Origin: Lonicera japonica
Taxonomy: Eukaryota; Streptophyta; Magnoliopsida; Dipsacales; Caprifoliaceae
Reading direction: 5' to 3'
Assembly (NCBI GenBank): GCA_021464415.1
Contig: CM038466.1
Span: forward strand, 278,001-342,000
Length of the DNA: 64,000 nucleotides
Part shown: piece by piece, positions 22,362 to 34,611 of the stretch
How positions within the stretch are numbered: the first letter of the stretch is position 1
Layout of the letters: each line of letters opens with the position of its first letter
The notes under the pieces: model-generated
What the model was told of the DNA's origin: nothing
The model's input: only the letters and a program-made list of their open reading frames with translations
Database searches by the model: none
Position numbers and translations under genes: made by a program

Positions 22362-24512
22362 ATGGGTTTAGACAATAGATATGAGAAGTTATCTGCGTGC
22401 AATTTAAAAATAGAAGATGTTGAAAATTATTTGGCACCACCATCAGAAGCAATCGAACAACATATTAGTGTCGATTTAACTACACATTTCAGAATAGATA
22501 AGGTGAATATATTTTAGACTTAAAGTTTTTTGTTACATTAATGTTAATTATTTGTAAATTACAGTTACTTTATTTTTTTTCTTTTCTATGCAGATATTTG
22601 ATTCACGGGAGGAACTAATTCTTTGGGCTCAAAATGTTGCCATTGGATTGAACACAGTTGTCGTTATTGCAAAATTTGACGCAGGACATAGCTCACAGAA
22701 GCCCAGAGTTTTACTAGGTTGTGAGAGGGGCGGTGTCTTTCGTAGTCACCAAAGGAAAAATATTTTATTTTGAGATAACATAGTTAAGGAAGATATAAGG
22801 AAAAGCAAACGATCATCAGGTTCAAAAAAGTGCAATTGTCCTTTCAAGTTGAGGAACAATGTGTGAAGATGAAAAGTGGAAGGTTATGGTGATCAATGGT
22901 TTACACAACCACCCACTTAGTGTAACTAATATTGGTCATTCTTATGCTGGTAGGCTAAAATGTGAAGAACAACAAATTGTTGAAGAATTAACAAAAAGTG
23001 GTGTAAAACCGAAAGATGTTCTTACAACCTTAAAGCTACGAAATATGGGGAATAAGTCCACAATTTCCACAGTTTACAATGCGCAAAAAAAAATTTAGAA
23101 CTGTCGAAACAGAAGGGAGGTTAGCGATGCAACAAGTTATGAAGTTGTTATATGAAAATAATTATTTTGAATGGCATCATCGGGATCCTAAGACTGATGA
23201 AGTGATTGATCTTTTTTGGGCAATTCCAGATTCTATAAAGTTGGCAAAGTGTTTCCCCTCAGTCATGTTACTAGATTGTACTTACAAAACCAATCGGTTT
23301 AAGCGACCATTACTTCAGATTGTTGGCGTTTCGTCTACGAACAAGACATTTTGCGTCGGGTTTGCATTTTTAACAGATGTGCTAGAAGAGAACTACACCT
23401 GGGCCCTTAATAGGTTAAAGGATGTTTTTGATTTGTCTCAATTGCCAACTGTTTTTGTGACAGATAGGGAGCTCGCGCTAATAGGTGCTATTCGTAAAGT
23501 CTTCCCTAATGCATTTCACTTGTTATGTACTTGGCACATATCGAAGAATGTTACAGCACATTGTAAAAAGTCATTTCAAACTAATGATGAATGGGTTACA
23601 TTTGAGCGTGAATGGATAGAAATAGTTTATTCATCTTCCGAAGAAGAGTATGCTAATCGATGGATCGCCTTTGAAGAAAAATGGAAATCAACACAATATT
23701 CCCATTGTGTTAGTTATATTAATAAAACGTGGTTGCCATGGAAGGAACGATTTGTTTGTGCTTGGACCAATAGACTAAGACATTTTGGAAGCATAACAAC
23801 AGCTCGAGTTGAGGGTGCACATTCAAGACTGAAGAAGTACCTAGAATCATATAAAGAAAACTTCACATCCTTGTGGCATATCCTCAATCGCATGATCATT
23901 GGCCAGATTACTGCCGTCACTGAGTCATTTGAACATAGCTTGATTCGTGTAATGCGTGCATACCATTTGCCAGCTTTGAGAGAATTAAGAGGTTATATTT
24001 CTCATCATGCATTAAACTTAATATTGAAAGAAATTAAAAGGAGTTATAAGGTCGGCATTGACAAAAACACTTGTCGATGTATCCTATGTGTAACTCATGG
24101 TCTTCCATGCGCACAAAAAATTGCTGATTTTGGTCGCCAGAATAGGGCTATCCCTTTATTATCATGCGACTCTCACTGGTCAAAACTTTTAATCGTGCCA
24201 ACACTAGAAAATCATAATGACCTCGATGGTTCCTTGGAAATTAAAAGGTTGATAAAGAGATTTGAAGAATGTAATGATGAACAACGTAGGATTTTAATAA
24301 AGAAAATAAGAGAGCTTGCTGATCCAGAAACAACATGGTTGAATGAACCTTTAGCTACAACTATTTCAAAGGGGCGACCGCAAAAATCGACAAAAAGACA
24401 AAGGGCGGCAACTTATAGCACTAAAAGGGACTATTCAGGGTTTGAATATACGAAGACTGTCGAAGACCTTGAATTAATTCAGAATAAAACTCTTAAGAAA
24501 CAACCTAAGTGA
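22362..24512 (+). pseudogene. MULE transposase (DDE, SWIM-type), with stops and frameshifts
   Basis: Exon 1 is 22362-22502 (47 codons, donor GTGAAT); exon 2 starts after the acceptor at 22592-22593. The N-terminus (IFDSREELILWAQ to CNCPFKLR and NGLHNHPL) is a FAR1/MULE-type zinc-binding DNA-recognition region. It is broken by a stop near 22772, a frame change near 22860 and an A-run slip near 23090. From 23079 a clean 477-codon block carries the catalytic triad D66 (LLDCTYK), D129 (FVTDRE) and E245 (ARVEGAHSR). A C-terminal SWIM-like motif follows at about 332-346 (CRCILCVTHGLPCAQ), where the usual last His is Gln. The protein would cut and join MULE ends. The catalytic core looks intact but the upstream breaks make this copy a pseudogene as read. 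Confidence 0.85.
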
Positions 24513-25228
24513 AAGAAGCCAACGTTAACCGATTTAAATGAAGATGAGTTAATTAACCACCTTCAATCAGTTCATAAGAAAATTCTAAAAAAACAATCCA
24601 AGCAAACGAAGTTAGGATTGATTGATTTAAATTATAAGGGATTTATTAACCATGTTTTAGCTCTCTTCAATCCATATATCAAAGAGTATGTTATTTTGGC
24701 ATTAGAAGATGTTGCACCTGATGGCCATTGTGGATTACGAGCTTGTGTCGAGTTATTAGGTAAAAATAAGGAGGATGGGTGGAAAGGGTTAGGGCTACTA
24801 TGTTAACAGAATTAAGGGATTACAAAGAGTTATACACATATCAATTGGGTGGTGAAAAAATTTATAAGGAATTAGAGAGGAGACTAGATTTCTTCAATGA
24901 GTATGGTTGTAAAAGGAAATATTGGATGCAATTTCCTGAAATGGGGCCTTTATTTGCCACTGCATTTAATTGTGTTATTTCTGTTATATCACCCTCACAG
25001 TCTTTTACCTACTTACCATTGAGGCTTGGACCACCGGCCAACATTCAAATTATTCCTATTGTATTATACGATGAGTTTCACTTCATGAAGGCAATTTTGA
25101 AGCATGATGCACCAATTCCAAAGATTGTACCATGGTGGGTCTACCTCAGGTCAAAAGATGCAGCTGGATGGGAACCTTTGATAAAGACCAAGTGTGACGA
25201 TTGGGAAGCACGTGTTAATTTCCCATAA
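24513..25228 (+). pseudogene. OTU-like cysteine protease region fused to the MULE transposase
   Basis: Continues in the transposase frame after a single TGA (24510-24512), so the two were one protein. The motif APDGHCGLRACVELLG (about 24715-24760) matches the OTU catalytic Cys block (consensus D-G-N/H-C-x-x-R). A frame change near 24790 leads to 24779-25228. That block ends with an IPIVLYDEFHF-type stretch whose His is the likely second catalytic residue. OTU domains are deubiquitinase-type proteases. Fusions of this domain to MULE transposases occur in plants, but the role is unknown to me. Confidence 0.75.
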
Positions 25229-26049
25229 GGTACATTTAATTTTATGTTTATATATTAAAATAAGAATAATGTCAACATTTACAGTTAATTTAAATTTTGT
25301 CATTTCTTATGTATTTCATCTTATTTTCGTAATTAATCAGTTATGTTATATTTAACATCTTTACTTTTCTCATATGCAGATTATAAGCTTCAAAGGATTA
25401 TCAACCAAGTTAAAATTGTGAGCATTTGAGAAGAACTTTATGCACCTTAGAGAGGACTTTCATGGATATTTCAAAGACATTTAATATGTTATTTATTTTG
25501 AATACTTTTTTACTTTAAATATGATTTGATGGTGTTTTTTACTATTTAGTCAAGTATTATGATGGATTTTTAAGAGTAAAATTGAATTGTAGTTCAACCT
25601 TTTGTAGTGTTATTCTATTAGATAAATGGTGCTTCATTAAATTTCTTTTGTAAGATTCAATTTTTTAACATTTGATTTTGAACATTTTAGTATTAAACAG
25701 GATTCGTTTTCATTTGGATTGGAATGGATTGGCTAGACGTTTTGATTTGGATTAGATATTAAATTTCAAAACCAACATCAAATCATGTTAGATTCGCATA
25801 CCGGATTAGAATTGTCGAACACCCCTAATACTTTGATATTTAGTTGCTAGTGATTTTAAATTATAATTACATTTTGCTATTGACGGTGCATTTCAATATA
25901 CATTAATATTTTAAATCAAAAAAATTAAGAAGTGTGAAAAAAAATGTTAGTTTGTGTTATATAGAAAATAATTTTGAGATAAAAATCAAGTATAAATTTA
26001 TTAATTCTAGTGACATTTTTGCGTTCAACTATAATTTTAAAAAAAGATT
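25229..26049. other. MULE 3' region before the nested Tat element
   Basis: AT-rich, no gene. It continues after the Tat insertion at 36073-36258. The last five bases, AGATT (26045-26049), are the left Tat target duplication. Confidence 0.6.
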
Positions 26050-26937
26050 TGATGGTATCAAAATCTAGAACAAATAGTTAACGACCGATCAATCAATGAA
26101 TAATGGTGGATTAGAGGTTTAATAACGGATTGTAACTGTGAATAGTGTTTGTGAACAGTACTACCGTATATATGAATAGTGACTGTGAACAGTACCACCG
26201 TATATGTGAACAGTGACTGTGAACAGTACCACCGTATATGTGAACAGTACCGACAAAAATTGATTAAAAACGAAAATGAACATGAGACATTTTTTATTAA
26301 GGTAGGTTCTCCCGGTAGCGCTTATACTAGTCCGGCAGTACGTCCTCCTTTTGTGTGTGCTTGCTTTGTATTAGCTCAAAGGCAATCAATTTGGATGATA
26401 ATACAAGCTACCAATCTCTTTTTCTTTCTATAATTTCCTTAATTCTATTTATAAGTATAGAATTAGGATTACAAATATTTCAACAGAATAAATAATAAAC
26501 TGTGTAGGAAAGAGAGCGTATAAGGATTGGTATTTTTGGGGGTATGAAAAGAGAGAGTATAAGGTCCTCAAAAATTGGCTTGTATTTATATTGCCAATGG
26601 CTTTATATCTCTTAGAAGAGATGGATGGATATTGAGAGAGAAAGAAGATATATTTTTTTGGTGTTTTTTTGGATGGATGAATGAGGGGGTATTTATAGGT
26701 AAATGTAGAATGGCAAAAAGGTAAATTTGATAAAAATAAAGGGCAAAAAGGTAATTTTTGGTGGAGGTGTGGTAGGTGTGGTAGGTGTGGTAGGTGTAGT
26801 AGGTGTGGAGGTAAAAATGAGATTTTACTGGAGGTAAAAAATTGGATTTTACTGGAGGTAAAAATAGGATTTACTAGAGGTAAAATTGTTGAATTACCTT
26901 TGTAGGTCAATAGTAAAATTAGAATTTAACCCCATCA
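26050..26937 (-). repeat. Tat 3' LTR
   Basis: Contains a minisatellite of about 36-bp units (TGTGAACAGTACCACCGTAT type) at about 26138-26250. A second short GGTAGGTGTGGTAGGTGTGG array lies at 26765-26815. Both arrays differ in copy number from the other LTR. Confidence 0.9.
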
Positions 26938-26953
26938 ATTGCCCCCTATTCTT
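26938..26953 (-). promoter_or_regulatory. Polypurine tract region of the Tat element
   Basis: On the minus strand, AGAATAGGGGGCAAT directly precedes the 3' LTR. This is the expected plus-strand priming site. Confidence 0.65.
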
Positions 26954-27294
26954 ATCATTTAGCTCGGATAAGCTGATTGGTGAGGATATCCTTCAACCCG
27001 GGAGCTAGTAGTAGCTCTGAGCTCTGATGTTCGTGATGTCTTAAGCCCGAATCCTTCGTGTCAAAATCGCAGCATCAACATCATACACACATTTTCTTCC
27101 CCTATGGCGACATCAAAGAGGGATCTAGGGCGGTGTAGTCTAAATGCATGCGGGGGGCGCTGTATATTTTGACTTTTTAAGAAGACAGCTTTTCATCTTC
27201 GGGATTCTTTCAATGCTAGATACCTCTTGTCCCCTCTTTCTTGTCATCTCCTTCAAGATCCATCTTTTTCTTATACCTTTTACAGGGGATACCC
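26954..27294. other. Leader-like region upstream of the antisense LOB-like gene
   Basis: No gene. The stretch from about 27190 to 27294 is CT-rich and ends in TTTTACAGGGG, which could be a leader or a splice acceptor just before the ATG at 27295. Confidence 0.35.
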
Positions 27295-28134
27295 ATGGAT
27301 AAGGGAAAGTAAATCACAAGTATGCTGAATACCTTCCGTTGTACAGGTTCTTCTTGTGCTACTTACTCTTATAGATGCAATGGATGTCAGCCATGGTGTG
27401 AATATGCGCAAAATTTTCAAAATATGATTAGTCGTCAGGATTATCGCACAATCTTCACTGTTTTCGGGGTGAAGAGTGTTGCAGATATTTTATAAAATAT
27501 TCCCGAACATCAATATCTTGAGACTCTCAATTCATTTCTTTTTGAAGCCACGGCGAGAATCGAAAATTCCACTAAAGGCTGTACTGCTCTCTTTGTTTCT
27601 CTTGAACAAAAGGTGGAAGAGTTACAAGCACGAGTGACGGCATTAGAGGCTTGGTTAGAAGGAGGGTCTTCCTGCGTTAACCCGTTATGCTCCTTTGCTC
27701 CTCTTCGAGGTTCCTCGGGGTTCCTTTTCGTCTGTAGAAAATAACGCGCCTGATGTTATTCCATCTGCCTGTGAATCTTTCAGAACCTGTTCCTGGAAGT
27801 TTTTTAAGGCTCCTTATGTCGGAAGAGGGTGTACAGGATATCCTTTCCGACTAACACGAATCTTGTAGAAAATAGGGCTCTTCTGATTGAAGTGGATTTG
27901 CCATCATTTCTGAATCACTCCTATGACGAGGCTACCTTGGACGCCGTTTACCAGGCTGCCTCGGACGATTTTTTATCGCAATCTTCGCTAGATGATTTTG
28001 TTATGGATTTCTGCCCAAACAACGAGCCCTGACTGGATAGCTTTAGGGGATATTCGCCATGATTTTTCTGATTATTCTTCTTCTGATTTAAGTACTATTT
28101 TGAATTTTGGTGCTGATGAGCTTCGGATTCTTTA
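27295..28134 (+). pseudogene. LOB-domain (LBD)-like gene remnant, antisense within the Tat element
   Basis: One frame runs from 27295 to 27744 with stops only at 27310-27312 and 27493-27495. Numbered from the ATG at 27322, it shows a cysteine block (C7, C12, C19, C22, C26, keeping the C-x6-C spacing at 12-19). Next comes a central block TVFGVKSVADIL (46-57) with IPE (60-62), then SFLFEATARIEN (71-82) and GC (86-87). A coiled coil with Leu at 94, 101 and 108 ends it. Order and motifs parallel the LOB domain (C-block, FG-x-S/K-x-V, S-x-x-x-EA-x-AR, GC, leucine repeat). The first Cys spacings and the D-P-V-Y of typical LBDs differ. After a frame change an acidic C-terminal part continues (27829-28032, then to a TAG at 28132-28134). 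AATAAA lies near 28335. LBDs are plant DNA-binding regulators. Confidence 0.65.
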
Positions 28135-28952
28135 GCCTTTTCTTTGATTAGATAAGTTATCTACCCCTTCACTTCCATGTCTTTTTGTTTGCAAAGAAGG
28201 GGTCCAACATATATCTGCTTATCATTCAATAGCATACCGTTCAGCCCAGACAATGTATGCACCTCTAGTGAGGGTTTTGTTCTTTAAACAAGTGTTTCGT
28301 AGATATTCCACCTGTAACATCTCCTTTCATCAGTAAATAAAGAATGTTTTGTTTTAGAATTTTTTTTGTATCTTCTGTGTGCTTTTTTTATGTTTTGTTT
28401 TGAGTTGTTATTGTGAGATTGAACAAGCTATATATGAATGGTTATCCTTTTTTCCCCCATACTCAAAGTAAAATAGTAAAGGCAAAAGAGATAAAATAAA
28501 TCCATTAAAGATGCCTGTGTTAGAGGTCTTTTGGTAGTTTCCCAGAAGGGACCTGGTGTGCAACAGGTTTTCATTGGATCATTTGTACGTAAGGAATTAT
28601 TCTTATTTTGGCTAAGTCTATAAGGGTTGTGTCCCCCTAGACTTTAAGCAAATTTTATAAGATTCTTTCCGAACGCCAGTTAGACTCCTCAGAGTGTAAG
28701 TGTGCTCATGTAAGAGAGCTATGCACCAACAAACTGACCTCTTTAATTAGAGAAAATTTTCAACTCTCAGCAAGTCTGCACTTAGACGTTATATGCTTGG
28801 TGGCTGACCTACATGGCAGTAGGAATTTTTCCGAGGTCGTTGATGTATAAAAGAAAAACTTGTGCTTTTTGCTTAAGTCTATAAGAAATGTCATGCCTCC
28901 TTTTGACTTAAGCAAATTATGATAGCTTTCTCATTTTTTTTATACAGCATTT
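28135..28952. other. Spacer between the LOB-like ORF and integrase
   Basis: Contains a candidate polyadenylation signal AATAAA near 28335 for the + strand ORF. Two related segments with AAGTCTATAAG and CTTTAAGCAAATT/CTTAAGCAAATT lie at about 28612-28660 and 28870-28925. No further gene is seen. Confidence 0.45.
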
Positions 28953-30344
28953 TCAGCGTATTGCCGACCTCTTTGTGAGAGTTTTGCTTATTGTAAATAA
29001 CGGTATACCAAAGTAAAATTTCATATATTTTTCTTCGGAGCAAGTCATTACAAGATTACAAAGCACTTCGTTCAAGGATAGTATCTTCTTGAGGTGCTCT
29101 ATGTTCCATGGCCTCATGAGCTCCATTCCATCCATGGTTCTTAAGTAGTAGGTACCAGGTCTGCTGACTTTGGTCACCACATATGGACCCTCCCATTTGG
29201 CAGCTAACTTCCCATGTTGAGAAATTTTGGTGGCTAGAATGACTTTTCGGAGCACCAAGTTGCCTACAGTTAGGCTTCGGTGCCTAACCCTTTTGTTGGT
29301 AACTTTTGACCATGTTCTTTTTGTAGGCCTTTTCTTTAATCCGAGTTTGTTCTCTTTTTTCTTCGAGGATGTCTAAATTGGCTAAGAGTCCTTCGTCATT
29401 CCGAGTTGGGTCATGATGGTTGATTCTGTACGTTGGCATTCCCATTTCTACTGGAATCACCGCTTCAGTTTCATAGGTCAGAGAGAAAGGAGTTTTTCCT
29501 GTAGGCCCTCGAATCGTAGTCTTGTAAGCCTAAAGAACTGAGGGGAGTTCTTCAGACCAATTTCCCTTAGCATCATCGAGTCTCTTCTTCAGCAAGCTCA
29601 GGAGAGTTATGTTGGTGACTTCTGCTTGGCCATTTGCTTGGGGATGGACATGCGAACTGTAGTGATTCTCTATTCCATGATCTTCACAAAAATTTTGGAA
29701 GAGATCACAATCAAATTGCTTGCCATTATCAGTGATCAGAATCTTTGGGAAGGCGAAACGAGAGATGATATTTCTCCATACAAAGCTTTGAATTTTCATA
29801 GTGGTGATGGTGGTCAATGCTTCTGCCTCAGCCTATTTGGTGAAGTAGTCAATGGCTATAACTGCGAACTTGGTTTGTCATTTACCCAAGGGAAAGGACC
29901 AACAATGTACATCCCTCACTGAGAAAAAGGCCATGGGCTGCTGACAGGAGTCATAAGCTCTGCTGGGAGCTGTTGGACATTGGCAAACCGTTGGCACTTG
30001 TCACACTTTCTTTACCAGTTCTTTGGCATCTTGTAGGATGGTTGGCCAAAAGTAACCTTGTCGTCCAACTTTGAGAGCTAAGAAACGAGCTGCCGGGTGC
30101 CCGCCACACAACCCCTTCATGGATCTCCTAATAGGGCCACCTAAGCTTGATGGGGGTGTAGGCAGAGTAAGAAAGGAATAACATACCCTCTCTTGTACAG
30201 GGTTGCTTCTATGATTATATATCTTTTGAAGATGTATTTGATCCTTTTGGCCATCTTTTTTTCTTCTGGCAAAACTCCATTTGTGAGGTAGTCCAGAATT
30301 GGGTCAATCCAGCACTTGCAGACTTGTACTGGGGCTGCATCCAC
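28953..30344 (-). pseudogene. Tat integrase, frameshifted
   Basis: Minus-strand blocks: 30344-30141 (N-terminal region), 29817-29530 (core, ILITDNGKQFDCDLF and HPQANGQAEVTN, giving the central Asp and the motif just before the catalytic Glu), and 29258-28953 (C-terminal DNA-binding part, KWEGPYVVTKVSRPGTYYL). Gaps and frame changes between the blocks show decay. Living relatives use it to insert cDNA into the genome. Confidence 0.8.
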
Positions 30345-30806
30345 TTATTCAAGCTCATTGATGGCTTTGCTTTCCAAATATTCAATGTGGACACCGCTTG
30401 GTGCCTCTGTTGATGAAGCTAGCTTGGCCAGGCGGTCTGCCTTATTATTCTGAGCTCGGGGAACTTTGATAAATACCACGTTTGTAAACTTTCGAGCTGC
30501 CGTTTGAATTTTAACCAGGTAAGCGGCCATGTGATCTTCTTTAGCCATGTTGTGGCCCAATATTTGGCCAACTACGATTGCAGAGTCATTGTAAACCATC
30601 ATCTGTTTTGCCCCCAAGTCTCCAGCAATCCTTAGACCTGCTATGATAGCTTCGTATTCTGCTTCGTTGTTTGATGCCTTGAAAAGGAACTTGAGGGCTA
30701 TCTCTAATGTGTTAGCCTTAGGGGTGATCAATACTAGACCAGCTCCGGAACCTTGAGAGTTGGAGACCCCATCTGCGTGGAGTATCCACACTGGGATCTC
30801 TAGCAT
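30345..30806 (-). CDS. Tat additional (plant-type) RNase H domain
   Basis: A 153-codon block with WILHADGVSNSQGSGAGLVL (first catalytic Asp), SNNEAEYEAIIAGL (Glu), a third acidic YNDSAIVVGQ and VPRAQNNKADRLAKLA (last Asp). This duplicate RNase H between the original RNase H and integrase is a hallmark of the Tat lineage. The block has no stops, but its neighbours are out of frame. Confidence 0.8.
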   Translation of the reverse strand: MLEIPVWILHADGVSNSQGSGAGLVLITPKANTLEIALKFLFKASNNEAEYEAIIAGLRIAGDLGAKQMMVYNDSAIVVGQILGHNMAKEDHMAAYLVKIQTAARKFTNVVFIKVPRAQNNKADRLAKLASSTEAPSGVHIEYLESKAINELE

Positions 30807-31410
30807 CAGGCCTATTGAGGTAGAAGGGCTCGAGGCGCTTGGGTCTACTGTTGGCAGTAGCTTTGGAAGTTCGGCAACCTATTCTTCTGTGTAAGTAAAC
30901 TTCGGCTATGAAGTTAGCCACAGCCTGCCCTTTGATTGACACCCGTAGTTTGTAACTGATCACAAATTGCCCGAGTTCTACAGCCCAGATAGCTAACCTT
31001 CCTGACTGATCTGATTTGTCAAGAATTTCGTCGTAGTAGTTGGTCTGTGAGTATAATGGCATGGGCTTGAAAGTAGGGCCTCAGTTTCCTAGAAGTGATG
31101 AGAAGAGCGTATGCCAATTTTTTCCAACCTTGGGTAATTAAGCTTGGCCGCGTGCAAAGCTCAGCTCGTGTAGTAGACAGGGAGTTGTGCCCCCTCTTTG
31201 TTCCTCATGAGGGCTGAGCTGACCGCTGTTTGGGAAACAACCAAGTAAAGGCAGATAATTTCACCATTCTTTGGAGAACTCAATAAAGGAGGAGCTCCGA
31301 GGTATTACTTGAGCTGCTGAAAAGCGAGCTCACATTCTTCCGTCCACTCGAAGGCCTTTTTCAGAGTTTTGAAGAATGGGTGGCATTTATCAATAGCCTT
31401 AGAGATGAAC
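30718..31410 (-). pseudogene. Tat original RNase H region
   Basis: 31062-30718 carries an RNase H end typical of gypsy (SGRLAIWAVELGQFVISY, VANFIAE), overlapping the next block in another frame. The preceding stretch to 31410 reads as the RT-RNase H connection only through several stops. Confidence 0.65.
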
Positions 31411-31413
31411 CTG

Positions 31414-32122
31414 TTAAGGGCTGCCACTTGACTTGCTAAGCTCTGGACTTCCTTTGGTTTCGGTGGGAGACTTCATGTCAATTAGAGCTTGTATCGTCTC
31501 GGGGTTAGCTTCGATTCCCCTTTGTGTTACCATGAAGCCCAAAAATTTGTCACCTTTTACCCCAAAAGCATACTTAGCTGGGTTGAGGGAAATACCATTT
31601 TGTCTAAGTATGGAAAAAGCTTCATTGAGGTCAGAAACATGGTTGGAAGTCTTGAGGCTCTTGACGAGCATGTCGTCGATGTAGACCTCCATATTTCGGC
31701 CTATCTGTTCTTTGAACAGAGAGTTCATCACCCTTTGATAGGTAGCTCCTGCATTCCTCAAACCAAATGGCATAACTTTGTAGCAGTAAGTTCATTCATT
31801 GGTGATGAAAGATGTATTTTCTTCGTCCTTCAGGGGCCATCCTTACTTGATTATATCCAGAATAAGTGTCCATGAAGCTTAGCATGTCATGCCCAGTGGT
31901 CGCATCCATGAGCTGATCAATCTTCGGGAGCGGAAAAGCTGTCCTTTTGGACAAGCCTTGTTGATGTCTTTGAAATCCACACACATTCTCCACTTTTCGC
32001 TGTGCTTCTTCACAAGTACCACATTGGAAAGCCATTTTGGGTAGTGGACCTCCCTTAATGAAACCAGTTTTGAGCAATTTTTGGAACTTCTTCTTTGGTA
32101 GCCAGATTTCTTTATGCTGCAA
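31414..32122 (-). pseudogene. Tat reverse transcriptase, two frames
   Basis: 32122-31796 contains FPLPKIDQLMDATTG and LSFMDTYSGYNQ (first catalytic Asp block). 31773-31414 contains MPFGLRNAGATYQRVM and VYIDDMLVKS (the catalytic Asp pair) plus FLGFMVTQRGIEANP. The two blocks are in different frames with about 20 bp between them. The catalytic residues are preserved but the frame is not. Confidence 0.85.
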
Positions 32123-32244
32123 AGTTTCTCCTTTTCTGCCTTACGGGCTTGAAGGCCGGATCAACGTTGAGCCTGTGCACCATGACCTCCGAGTTGAGCT
32201 ATTTCATGTCATCATGGGACCACGCGAAGATATCAGTGTTAGCT

Positions 32245-33015
32245 CTAAGGCATTGGAGAGAGCTCCCGTCTAACCTCCGAGTTGAGTTGGTTGCTGATTT
32301 TGAGCACCCTTTCAGGTAGTGAAGGATCCAAAAGCAAGTCTTCCAGATCTTCAACGGGCTTTCTCCTGAGCTCTTTTTCTTTATTTCGGGGGTCCAGGGT
32401 ATCAATTTTCAATCTCTTAGAGGTGTCGAATTCTCTTGTATTGTTCACCCCTTTAGTAGTTGTTACCTCGAGCTCTACGGTGGCGATCTCCGTGGTTTTG
32501 ACTTTTTTCAAGGTTCCGAATTGACAGTGCCTGGCCTCCATTTGGTTACCTCTGACCTCCCCGATCCCATGAAGGGTTGGAAACCTCATGGTTAAGCTGC
32601 AGGTTGATATGGCAGCTCTGATTTCGTTGAGGGTTCCTCTGCCTAAGATATCATTGTAATGGGGAGCTGAGTCAAGAATTAGGAATTCTGCCATGGTCGT
32701 GACCTGCTTTGGAGTCGTCCCTAAAGTTACCGAAAGCTTGATTACCCCCAAGGACCTTATCTTTTCCTCAGAGAATCCTACCAATGTGACCGGTGATTGG
32801 ACCAAGTGTTCTTTAGTGAGACCCATCGCTTTGAAAGCACTGTAGTACATGAGGTTCGAGGTCGCTCTTGTGTCGATAAGGATACGATGGACGTTGTGGT
32901 TGCTTATCATTGCTGTTACTACTAATAGATCATCATGGGGGTGCTCTACCCCGTTCATATCCGCATCAGTGAAGGTGACCTCGGAGACCTCGTACTTGGC
33001 CATCTTTGAGGGCAT
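32245..33015 (-). CDS. Tat protease region with altered active site
   Basis: A 256-codon block. At about residues 46-60 it reads ILIDTRATSNLMYYSAFKAM, where retroviral-type aspartic proteases have Asp-Thr/Ser-Gly. The Gly is Arg here, so activity is unlikely. The later part leads toward the RT N-terminus. The block is open but out of frame with its neighbours. Confidence 0.75.
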   Translation of the reverse strand: MPSKMAKYEVSEVTFTDADMNGVEHPHDDLLVVTAMISNHNVHRILIDTRATSNLMYYSAFKAMGLTKEHLVQSPVTLVGFSEEKIRSLGVIKLSVTLGTTPKQVTTMAEFLILDSAPHYNDILGRGTLNEIRAAISTCSLTMRFPTLHGIGEVRGNQMEARHCQFGTLKKVKTTEIATVELEVTTTKGVNNTREFDTSKRLKIDTLDPRNKEKELRRKPVEDLEDLLLDPSLPERVLKISNQLNSEVRRELSPMP

Positions 33016-34534
33016 CGAACTAAAGAATTCTGCTTATGTACTCGGAAACTTAGCTTGCCTGATGTAGGCCTTTCGGGACCTGTTGATGTTTTCAGAGAAT
33101 GATGAACCTCCCTCAATCATGAATATTTCTTTGGCATGTTCCTTCCCATTGGCTTTTGGGGGAACATCCTTTTCTTTCTTTATGTACTGTCGGAGCTGAC
33201 CTCGCTGGATAAGGCTTTTTAATTTCTTCCTTGAGCTTCCAGCAATTATCAGTTTCATGGCCGTGGTCCTTGTGATACCGGCAGTACTGGGTAGAGTCCC
33301 TCTTCCTCTCTGGGGTGTTCATCTTTTTAGGCTTAGGTACCTCTCTTAGTTCTAATTGGGCATAGGACCTCGCTCAGTGGAGCTGTAAGGGGAGTGAACT
33401 TCCGATGAGCTCTGTCCTCGCTAGATCTGAACTTTTTGGTATTCTTTTTGTTCTTCTTGGTCTCCCTTCTCTTGGCCAGAAGAAGGGCTATGTTCCCCCT
33501 AGCGCTTGGAAGAGGGCCAGAGAGCAGAAAACCCCGAAAGGTTGCGTCCTTAGAGTGTCTCTTCCACCCCAATCTATTTGTTGACCTCGTCCAGGAGCTC
33601 AGACATGGTCTTTGGAGCCATTCTAGTTAAGGTCATTAAGCAGTAGGGAGAGCTTAATCCGTTCATAAATGCAGCTACGGCCACACCTTCATTGAGATCG
33701 TTGATTATGAGGCTTTCTTGGTTGAATCGGCAAGCATAGTCTTTCAGACCTTCGTTTCGAACTTTGTTTGATTGTGAAGAGGTGGGTGGAGGTCTTAAAC
33801 TGCTTTCTAGTCCCCAGAAAGTGAGTTATGAACCTCGTACCAAGCTCGTGCGAGCTCTGAATCGAGCCTGGAAGATAAGCTGTTACACCACATCCGAGCT
33901 GCCCCCTTGAGAGTTATGACAAAAGCCCTGCATATGATACCATCTGGGACATTCTGGAGCCCTATCATATTTTCAAATTGCTGCTAATGGTCCATTGGGA
34001 TCGGTTGAGCCATTATATGACTCTAGAGGAGGTAATTTAAATCTGTTCGGGACCGCACAGGTCTGGAATGTGCGCTACAAACGTCGATTCAGAATTTCTT
34101 ACTAAAGTTGCTGCCAAGCTCCCCCCAACGTGGCCTATGGTTTTCATCATTTCGGCCAGCTGGGCTTTCATTTCTGATCTGAGCCTCTGCTCTACTTCTT
34201 CAACAGAGCTCTTATTCAAGATCCTGTCGAACACGGACCCTCGAGGCCTAGCATTTGTCTCCAAAACTGGTGGAATGGGGGGTCGACCTCCTTTGCTCAC
34301 ACTTTGTCTTTGAGCCTCTCTTTCAGAGCGTCTTTCTTGAACAACATTAACTATTGGATTTCTTTTTGGAGATGATAGGGGAGCTGTAACAGAGAACTCA
34401 TCATAAGAATCTCCTTATTCAGAACTGGATTGGTCGGCATCAGACCCACTGGGCCTGCCTCGACTTCTCTTATACCTCCAGCGGCGTTCCCCCAGCCTTT
34501 TAATGGCTGGAATTCGCGCAGTGTGACGCCCTGA

Positions 34535-34611
34535 GTGATGAGTACTCCCTTGTGTGGAGGAATGGTAGCTCGAGCGATGAGTACTCCCTTGTGTGGAGGA
34601 ATGGTAGCTCA
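34535..34611. repeat. 39-bp tandem duplication in the Cassandra LTR
   Basis: Two adjacent, nearly identical units, each containing GATGAGTACTCCCTTGTGTG and GGAATGGTAGCTC, at the 5' part of the LTR. Confidence 0.85.
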
